Part shown: one piece after another, positions 55,825 through 64,000 of the stretch | Numbering within the stretch: the first letter of the stretch is position 1 | Layout of the letters: each line of letters opens with the position of its first letter | Program-made: the position numbers and the translations under genes | Assembly (NCBI RefSeq): GCF_003589595.1 | Contig: NW_020654422.1 | Location: 9,204,442 to 9,268,441, forward strand | Origin: Hyposmocoma kahamanoa | Lineage: Eukaryota; Arthropoda; Insecta; Lepidoptera; Cosmopterigidae | DNA length: 64,000 nucleotides | Reading direction: 5' to 3' | The notes under the pieces: model-generated | Database searches by the model: none | What the model saw: the letters and a program-made list of their open reading frames with translations, nothing else | Told to the model about the DNA's origin: nothing

Positions 55825-55884
55825 GTGCTGCTGAGCAATGAGGCTGTTTCTTTGCGGATCATCATACTCATTGCTCAGCAGCAC
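55825..55884. repeat. Perfect 18-bp inverted repeat
   Basis: GTGCTGCTGAGCAATGAG (55825-55842) and CTCATTGCTCAGCAGCAC (55867-55884) around 24 bp. It is followed by a TG/AC-rich hairpin stretch to about 55950. Confidence 0.85.
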
Positions 55885-56181
55885 AATGTTTGTGTGTGTG
55901 TGTGTAACACACTTATTATGTTTGTGTGTAACACACACAAACAGTGTAGTGTAACAGTGCAGTGCAAAAGCGAGATAGCTAAATTAACACTCTAAACACC
56001 ATTGAAGTGGAACACTTGCTTTTCCTAATTATGTCAGGGCATTATATTAATCACTTAGCAATTCACTTAATGATTATAAAGGATTCCGTATATGTGACAG
56101 ATATGTGACAGATTTACTATTGTTACTGAATACCGTTGTCATAGACTCTGTACAGTCTGTTCCCTAAAATACCTGACCTTC

Positions 56182-56965
56182 GGTAGCCTCCTTCGCCGGG
56201 AGCATTCGCCTGTAACATAACAATGTGTTCAGATTGTAAGGCTGCGAGTCCACCAGACATAATGGAAACGTTTTCAAATCTTTACTTAAGTTGGGTGCCT
56301 GCGAGTGCCCGCGAGTGCCTTTGATTGGGAGGCACTCAAAAGCACTGAAAGCCACACAAGGCACTCGCTGGCACTCAAAGACACTCAAAAGCACTCAAAG
56401 GTATTCAAAGCACTCTAAGGCACTCAAAGGCACTCAAAGGCACTCACGGGCACTCAAAGGCCCTCGCTAGCACTCGCGGGCACTCAAAGGCACTCACAGG
56501 CACTCAAAGGTACTCACGGGCACTCAAAGGCCCTCGCTAGCACTCGCGGGCACTCAAAGGCACTCGCTGGCACTTAAAGGCACTCGCGAGCAATCGCGGC
56601 CACTCCTGGCTTTCGCGGCCACTCCTGGCTTTCGCGGGCACTGAAAGGCACTCGCGGGCACTCAAAGGCACTCGCGGGCACTCGAAGGCACTCACGGGCA
56701 CTCGCAGTCTCTCAGAGGCACTCACACGCACGCCTTGCTACCTCGCACATCTCTGGTGAAATCGCAGCCTAATCGTATCTTGGGATGTTACATTACAGGC
56801 GAATGCCCGCCGGTGAAGGGGGTAGTTTTTAATGTAATGCTCAAAAACGAATGTTCACAGGCGAATGCTCGCCAGTGATGAAGGTAGTTTGTAATGTAAT
56901 GCTCGCAAACGAATCTTGAATGTTACATTAGAGGCGAATGTTCTCGGTGAGGGAGCTCCCTAATA
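56182..56965. mobile_element. Element with inverted ends, internal 10-bp minisatellite and subterminal direct repeats
   Basis: The left arm (56182-56220, ending CATTCGCCTGTAACATAA) is inverted at 56787-56825 (GTTACATTACAGGCGAATGC...). Between them lies the 10-bp minisatellite. On the right, AGGCGAATG with a following block recurs at 56797, 56859 and 56932 (spacing 62 and 73 bp). The outer limit on the right is uncertain. Confidence 0.5.
56295..56737. repeat. Minisatellite, period 10 bp
   Basis: More than 35 units of GGCACTCAAA or GGCACTCGCG type, mixed. The first two or three units (56296-56320) run in the opposite orientation (GAGTGCC), so the array begins with a hairpin-like switch. ORFs across it are repeats of the same few residues and are not genes. 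Confidence 0.9.
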
Positions 56966-57279
56966 TGTAGTATAATGTCGTCTAATCTGTCCAGTCAGAC
57001 GTTTGGTCAGAACAGAATGCATCTTTTTTCCGAAAGACACTCGGTCTAATTTTGAATTTCTGTTAGTTTACTCTGTCTGTCTTTGTGACCAGTCAGTCCG
57101 CTGGTCATCCATGGAAACTGTAGGCGACAATCACTGTTCTTTTAACTCCATATCACTACCAAAAGGACTGTTGAGGACTTTTTGACAATAGTAGGTACTT
57201 ATTCGAATTAATGTGTGACACGTAATTTTGAAAAGACAGCATTAAAAACAGTTAAACTGTATCTTAGGTTTTCGAGATT

Positions 57280-57357
57280 GGAAATGAATTTTTTTTTTCT
57301 CAAACAAACAAATTATTCGAGCTTTTCACAGGTTCCATGGTCACGGCAGACCTGAGA
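57280..57357 (+). mobile_element. 'GACGTTTCGGG' repeat family, degraded copy
   Basis: GGAAATGAATTTTTTTTTTC, TCAAACAAAC and CACAGGTTCCATGGTCACGG follow the order of the family at 17508. Confidence 0.4.
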
Positions 57358-57870
57358 TGTAAAGAATAGAATAGAATATAGAATAGAAAATCATCAATCA
57401 TGATGGTAAACCTATTAATTGAATTGGATGAAAAGTTTAGTTAATAAAATATACTTATATATTTTACAAATTGAGAGGATAGGTCATTGGTCATCGCCAT
57501 GAAGACTTACACGACCTTGACCAATGACCTTTCAAATTTTCGTATTTCCCTAAGAACAGGATTTGAATAGACTTTAATTTTGTACTATTCTATTATAATA
57601 TACAAACCAAAAACTGCGATATCTGTTTATATCTGTCACGAGCATAATGAGTAACATTGGTCTTTCCTTTTTTAATAAATGTAAACATTAGAAACCACAA
57701 GATTTATTTTGCCAGTAAAATATGCAAGAGTAGATTGAATCAGTCTAAATTTCAGATTTCGGCATCAAGACTTTCTGTAGAGGAGGAATGGTTTTTTTTT
57801 TGTTCATTTTATCGTTAAGTCAAGAATAAAACAAAAATTTAAATAATGATTGTTTTAACATTCCAATATT

Positions 57871-58160
57871 TTTTTATGATATTAAGTGATAGGACGAACA
57901 AGGCGTGCGCCTGGTGGTAGCGGGTAACACCCCTTTAACAGTTGCAGCGCCACTCAAACCCATAAATCGCAAAGATTAGAGGGGCTTTTCCACTGCGCCC
58001 ATCACACTGTGTCATAAAGTTGACAAGTCCCATGTGCCTGTAGTTTCACCAACACCTATCAAAATTTGAAGCAGTATCTAATGGTCACATTACTCTTTGG
58101 TGGCAGAAATAGGTATGGCGGCAGCACTTCCCTGATGAACTCTTGCACAAGGAGCGCTTT
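57871..58160 (-). repeat. ~300-bp dispersed repeat, copy 5
   Basis: TTTTTTTATGATATTAAGTG, GCGTGCGCCTGGTGGTAGCG, TTGACAAGTCCCATGTGCCT and CACTTCCCTGATGAACTCTT in order. Confidence 0.6.
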
Positions 58161-58843
58161 ACTTCTACTGATCCCCTACTGTACGAAAACCCTTGAGCGA
58201 AAAGCTTTTTCAAATTATACCGAAGTCAACCTACCCCATGCCATTTAAAAATAATGTTATAAATGTTTGGGACTTGGTTTAATTTCGCTTCTATCTTTAC
58301 TTAGGTTAGCCATAGGAGTAAGCAAGTTTCAAATTAGTATACCCTCCACAAGTCGTCAAACAAACCATTTGTCAAAATGTGACACTCATTCACCAAGCAA
58401 ATGCCAGCAAATCGATACATAATAAATGTAAGCCGGTTTAAATAGCCGCGCTGGTGGCGTCCCGTTCATAAAACAAAGTTGTAACAATGATTGCGTTGCT
58501 ACCCCACAATATGTATAAAGTTATTTTTCCACATAAAAGTTTCAAATAAAAGCATATCACTGCTTTTTGTCGGTCACCGATTTGTGTCCGATAAATGCCC
58601 CATTTTGTGAATGACGCTCCATGTTCGTGTTTCCTATCGAATAAACACTCGCGTCCTATAAATGTCTTATGTTCTATTCATATCGGCTTTTGTCGGCTGA
58701 CAAAAATCAGTCATCTACTATACTTAGACTTTAAAGAACGGATGCATGCTGATTTATACTCATTTGAATATCCACTTCTATAAAAATTCTCATTGTAGAA
58801 ATTTTGTGATCAAACGCCGCCGTGAACAAAATGTTTGGTCAAC

Positions 58844-59033
58844 CAAGCCGGATTCATGTTTGTCTGACGTGTCGTGTCGTGACACTTCAGAACGGTATCG
58901 GTTTTATACACACAACACAAGCCGTCACGTCAGATTGCGACACACGAATAAAAATGTAACTATATTAAATATATGAAACCGATACCGTTCCGCGCTCGAT
59001 ACGACATGTCAGACAAAACGTAAATCCAGCTTG
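58844..59033. mobile_element. MITE with ~60-bp imperfect terminal inverted repeats
   Basis: Left arm CAAGCCGGATTCATGTTTGT then CTGACGTGTCG...GAACGGTATCGG; the right arm in reverse complement gives CAAGCTGGATTTACGTTTTG then CTGACATGTCG...GAACGGTATCGG. About 190 bp in total. Confidence 0.65.
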
Positions 59034-59767
59034 TCACTACATCACTTGTTTTAACTAATACACTGGTAGAGGGTAGAGAGCCATTAGAATGATAGCTAAA
59101 TTTCACATGCGTTGTAAAAAATTATATATATGTACAGGTTCATACACAACACAATCACGTGAACTTATAACTATTTTAGAAATTACCTTCGTACCATCAA
59201 GAGACGGCATTGACATTTACAGCAGTAAGGTTAATGTTAATTAAGTCCGATGTTCGATGATAATCTGCCTAGCACCAGGGGAACTAAAGTCAACTTAGCA
59301 CTAATCAAAGTAGAGTAAGCCCATAAAAGGTGGCCTCCCTGTTAATGATACAACCGTACCCTCAATAGGGCATAAAGTCATGTAAACTTGTGCCAATGAA
59401 TTAACGAAACACCACCCTTGTAATTTCCTTAGCTTCTTTTAAACATCTGCCCACAAAGATTGTGTTCAAGTATTCGTCTGTTTTACATAAAAATAAAAAA
59501 CTTCACGTAATTATTTAATATTACACAACTAACAAGTCACATGAGTACATAAGTCACGTACATAAGTACATAAATATTTAAAAGGAGTTCAGTATCAGAG
59601 TTCAGAGTTTTTCGTACATAATTGCAAGTACTTAGTTACAGATTTTTGCAAATTTACTTTGTTTTTAAGCTATTTCCACCATAACAACTAAAATCTATGA
59701 CTTTGTTATTATATTTTGTAACACCGTGCTAACATTATGAAAAAGCAATAAAGTATTGCGTACATAG

Positions 59768-60590
59768 GGCGCACTATAAGTTTCCGGAACTGGCCACTTA
59801 CATAAACAATATTTAAGTAAATACAACATTTGAAAATGGAACTGTTCAGCTTTCGAATACAGTTTGTTGCATCTGACTGTCACTTGTTTTTACATTGTGT
59901 CGTCATTTTAGACATTGGTTATCTACATCATCATGGATTTAACTCGTGAAAATTTTCGTAGTATGATTTTCTATGACTTTAAGTGTAATTTAACAGCTCA
60001 GCGGAGCTTCGCTCAGCTTCAAACTGCTTTTGGCGATGAAGCACCATGTAAGACGTCTATTTATAGCTGGTTTGCAGAATCAAACGCGGTCGTGTGAATC
60101 TCAGTGACGAATTTCATGATGGTCGCCCGTCCACTGCTGTGAACAACAAAAACATCGATGCTGTGCGCCGTATGATCAAAACAGACAGGCATGTGACATA
60201 CCATGAGATTCGGGCATCTTTATGCATAGGCATGAGTCAAATACAATCAATACTACACAAACATCTCACACGGCCAGACAGACAAATGAATTTTTGAATG
60301 TGAACAACGTTGACCTTATGAGCCATCCCGCGTACAGTCCCGACAGTATTACCAAAAATTAAGAACCAGTTACGCGGTCAACGATTTTCATCACCTGATG
60401 AGGCTGTCGAAGAATATGAATAATATGTTTCAGATATTGTCACAGAGGAGTGGCATAAATGTTTTCAAAATTGGTTGATTCGTACCAGAAGTGCATTAAC
60501 GATAACGGAGAATATTTTGAGAAACAATAAATTCATTTCTGACCATTTATAGTATTTTTTCGTATTCATTCCGGAAACTTATAGTGCGCC
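59768..60590 (+). mobile_element. Internally deleted mariner transposon
   Basis: Identical 22-bp terminal inverted repeats GGCGCACTATAAGTTTCCGGAA at 59768-59789 and (inverted) 60569-60590. The transposase N-terminus is recognisable: MDLTRENFRSMIFYDFK (59933 on), TSIYSWFAES, then after a one-base frameshift near 60080 NLSDEFHDGRPSTAVNNKN and SQIQSILHKHL, the paired HTH domain. The middle is gone. The C-terminal part resumes with a LMSHPAYSPD-like stretch near 60320. Two of the three catalytic acidic residues lie in the missing part, so it is non-autonomous. The full-length relative would be about 1.3 kb. Confidence 0.85.
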
Positions 60591-61024
60591 TCACGTATAT
60601 ATTACACTAATGACCCCCACTCCACTTCGGATGCATTAGCAATTTATCCACTGTTTATTATCCAAATCCGTTAACCAATCCTACGTGATTGAGTAACGAA
60701 CATCACAATCCAAACTTTCGCATTACTCGTGGGATTAGTGGGTTCGGTGAACAGCTGTTTGTTGCCACGAAGGGTGGTTAATAAGTTTCGATGCGGTAGC
60801 TGTGACAAACAATGAAGCGTCTTTGCGTGTGTTGCGTGTTGCCTTTCTTCCTCCCTCACCACGTAGTAGCTGATCAGGCTTAAAAGCAGTAAACATAAAC
60901 TTAATGCATATTTAAGTATGTTATTTGTAATTAGCCTGATATTATGCAATATATAATATATAGGTTTTATAGATAGGGTGTAAGTAGGTATTTCATATAA
61001 CACTTTGTAACATTAAGTAAAGCT

Positions 61025-61306
61025 CTTTGTGAATGAGTTCATCCAGGGAAGTACTGCCACCTTACCTATTAACAGTAATGCTGCTCGCATTACTGCGTTT
61101 TGGTTTTGAAAGGTAACGCTGCTTTTGAAATTACAGCCACATGAGACTTGTCAACTTACGTCTCAGGATAAGTGGCAGTGTCTCTCAGATCTTTGTGATT
61201 TAAAACTCTGAGCGGCACTGCCACTGCAATAATTACTGGCGCAGTGTCGCTCAAAACCAGGCACAAAATTTGTTCGTCCCATCACTTGACACCTTAAAAA
61301 AAGTGT
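61025..61306 (+). repeat. ~300-bp dispersed repeat, copy 6
   Basis: Opposite orientation to copies 1-5: GAATGAGTTCATCCAGGGAAGTACTGCCACC, ACTTGTCAACTTACGTCTCA (20 nt of the family core) and TTTGTTCGTCCCATCACTTG, ending in an A run. Confidence 0.62.
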
Positions 61307-62589
61307 AAGTATATAGGATAGTTGAGTTAGATACGACCACATCGCTTTACAAATATATAATAAACATCACTCTGATGGCATGACTTTGTGAAAGAGCACC
61401 CGTAGACTGTTGGTAATTATAAGCAACGACAAAGCGTTCAAAACATTAGTCATTAATTTATAAAGAGACAATAAGCATTTTTGCCTAAATTTTTACCGGA
61501 AAAAATAACGCATGACGGAAAAAAGTACTTACGTCAGCTACTGGTATCGTAAACAACGTTAATTGCCTTCTTTTCAGATTGGCTTTTAATTCCACTGCGG
61601 AGTTTTATATTCAAACTCCGTGAAAATAGCGAATGACTTTCATCAAAATGATGAAGAACTAACAGCAGACATAATTTTTTTATTGTTTCTACGTATTTAT
61701 GCGTGCGAATCATGTTTACTGGTTATAAACAAACTGAAGACACGAAACACCACCAACCTACATAAATGTCATAATTGTTGACATGTTCCATGGTTTTGCT
61801 TGTAATACAAAATGTGTGAGTTTATTCTATATATAGAACACTAACCAAATCTATCGAATCGAATAAATGGAAGTGAAGTGACTTTCGAAAAATATCTGCG
61901 ACAAAAACAACTAACGTCATTCTAAGAATTCTATAGAGAATTTTCTCCTCGAATCTAAACAAACAAAATCCTGAAGGTTTACTCAGGGTATTAGATAGGA
62001 AAAAATCTACCGTAGCTTTCCTTCACATTCCCTTTGAGAGAGATTGTATAGTCCACTTTGTACTTAGCTTTGCAAAAGTATAGTTGATAATAACCAAATA
62101 TTGAAAGTGCATACTTGCATATTACGTATTTATGCAATTAACTAATGCTAATATGAGATAGATAGACTTAGATACGAACGTAGCGTGCAATATGATCTGT
62201 TTCAAGGCAGAAGTTCTGATAGCAATATATTTTTATGGTACCATGTGATGGGACGACACGCCCTGTGCTGGCTCATAACATTGCCGTATGGTAATTAAAA
62301 CTTAACGCGGATCTTGACAAAAGAATTTTTGAGATATCATAAAAGACCATAACCCAGTTTTAGAATATTGAAATTGTTTAATGATATTTTAGCTATGTAT
62401 ATAATTAAGGTAAGTTCCGATATGTCCGGCTCGTTAAATAACTTTAACTGTTTTTAAATAGAGAATTTTGAGCTCTACGTTATGCTATTTAAAACGGATG
62501 TTTAACCACTTGTCACTTAGCCGCGCTTTAGTTAGTAGACGGCAGAACAATTGCAGTGCGCTCTTAGCGGATCTTTCTTCAGATCAGAT

Positions 62590-62815
62590 CTTTGAGATTT
62601 AAAGCTCTTATGCTATAAATCACAAAGATCTGAGATGTTGTGGCACTTCTATCGTCACTCTGAGACATAAGTTGAAAATAATAAGTTATACTTAAGTTGA
62701 CCCTTACCTTCAAAACCGAAACATAGTCGGTAATGCTCACATTACTGCTTAGCGGCAGAAATAGGTAAGGTGGCAGTACTTCCCTGGACTAACTCTTTCG
62801 TAAGGAGCTCAACTA
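62590..62815 (-). repeat. ~300-bp dispersed repeat, copy 7 (broken)
   Basis: AAATCACAAAGATCTGAGA, CACTCTGAGACATAAGTTGA, GCTCACATTACTGCTTAGCG and GTACTTCCCTGGACTAACTC. A detached piece (GGTACCATGTGATGGGACGA) lies at about 62235. Confidence 0.55.
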
Positions 62816-62829
62816 CTCTGAATTATACT

Positions 62830-64000
62830 AACTTTGCCTATTGCATAAATACTAGTAAGATCGTTATCAAATATTTGTGTAGTGGAAATCCATCTGAAAT
62901 AGAAATACCCTTATAATATTTATAATCTTCTTTCGCTTGTTGTGTAATTGCTATTCCAATATTAGGAACACAGAAACGGACTGAATGTGTAGTGAACCGG
63001 TGGTTTAATCGGCCGGATGTGGGACTGCCATTCACTGCCATACAATCAATTCGTGTGTTGTGCAAATATGCTACAATGTTTCTTTCTCAAAATCCCAAAT
63101 ACAAATATCATTAGATCACCAGTCTATATTTACGCATGAACGTTATTTTTATGATTTCTCGACTGTGTGCTAGTAAATGAACAATTTTGTTACCGTTTTA
63201 TGAGACAATTTGGAAACTATTCAAGATAAAAGTAATCTACGTTAATGATTATTTTTCCCCTTTTGCACAATTTCATATTTTTATTAAAATATTTTCCTTC
63301 ACCTTGATTGTCGCCTCACTTTCTCAAACTCGTATCTTAAAGCACAAAGTTCATGAAATGCAAAAATTTGTTTGGAAAGACAAATTTTGCAGGCTGATTT
63401 CACATCACATTTCCTTCATATTCACACACTGGCTTTTACCTATTCTTAAAGTGATGCATCCAAATTAACACTCTTGATAAGAAATTTAAAACACATGGAA
63501 AGTTTACCATCTCCTGAATAACCATTCTTTATTCGTTTACTCTAAAATCGTTTAAAATTGGAATTTGTTTCACCTGAACGTTTTTACGTAGACTGTACTA
63601 CACAAACAAAGTTTTATAGGTCTTTACATCTTACACATTTTAACTACCGCTTTAAATTTTGATTGGTAAACAACCAGAAAATAAACGTTAGATAATTCTA
63701 TTAATAAACAATGTTCGCACTACGTACATTATGTTTACTAAACAATTTTAAAATAAACTTCATAAAGGACTTCGTTAGGAAAAATATAAAGATAAACTTT
63801 TAAAGACTCCAAAGGCTCCAAAGGAAACAGGGCGGAATGGTCCCCAGAGTTTAACATAAAAACGGTTCAAATTATTTATACAACCTTAAAATACAACCTA
63901 CAATTTATAATATGATTCGAGTTGACAATATATATTTCGCATAGAAACACTGGTGCCTTGCTGCAGTAGTCGAGGTCGTAGAATTTGTGACACAATATAT
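62830..64000. other. No gene seen
   Basis: AT-rich sequence to the window edge. A 93-codon ORF at 63187-63468 is Phe/Ile/Lys-rich and looks random. Confidence 0.4.

Noticed and set aside
56164..56731. Cys/Arg/Val-rich secreted repeat protein
   Set aside because: The ORFs are just translations of the 10-bp minisatellite, open because the unit lacks stops.
56295..56737. CRISPR array
   Set aside because: There are no unique spacers; it is a head-to-tail 10-bp minisatellite in eukaryotic DNA.

Overview
The window looks like nuclear DNA of an insect, most probably a moth or butterfly. It is AT-rich, has spliced genes with GT-AG introns, and carries SINE and LINE families and MITEs of the kind that crowd lepidopteran genomes. 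Order is an inference from the repeats and from the insect-like protein; species cannot be told.

One host gene is recognised with confidence: an orthologue of Drosophila retinal degeneration C (rdgC; vertebrate PPEF1/PPEF2), a calcium-regulated serine/threonine protein phosphatase. It lies on the minus strand in at least 14 exons, from the first recognised exon at 38226-38599 to the last at 1854-2065. I matched splice sites and codon phase at every junction. The model gives about 698 residues: a basic N-terminal tail, an IQ calmodulin-binding motif, a complete PPP catalytic core and three canonical EF-hands. After the apparent TGA stop (1854-1856) the same frame stays open for 78 codons, ending at 1617. 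This makes stop-codon readthrough the most interesting biological question here.

Layout: 1-1616 is downstream flank with a candidate poly(A) signal. 1617-4153 holds the compact 3' part of the gene (five exons). 4154-10484 is a repeat-bearing intron. 10485-20068 holds eight more exons separated by introns with MITEs and SINEs. 20069-29316 is a 9.2 kb intron with a 5'-truncated, dead non-LTR retrotransposon. 29317-29444 is the IQ exon. 29445-38225 is an 8.8 kb intron holding SINEs, LINE and BEL/Pao fragments and a near full-length LINE (family A, copy 1). 38226-38599 is the first recognised exon. From 38600 to 64000 I recognise no host gene. That stretch is mobile-element sequence: two more family A LINE copies, a pair of adjacent elements with GC-rich heads (45.7-48.1 kb), a 10-bp minisatellite inside an inverted repeat, MITEs, an internally deleted mariner and copies of a ~300-bp dispersed repeat, with AT-rich sequence in which I see nothing. 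The promoter of rdgC may lie there or beyond the window.

No CRISPR, prokaryotic operon or intact transposase or reverse transcriptase gene was found. tRNA-like sequences are SINE heads, not tRNA genes.
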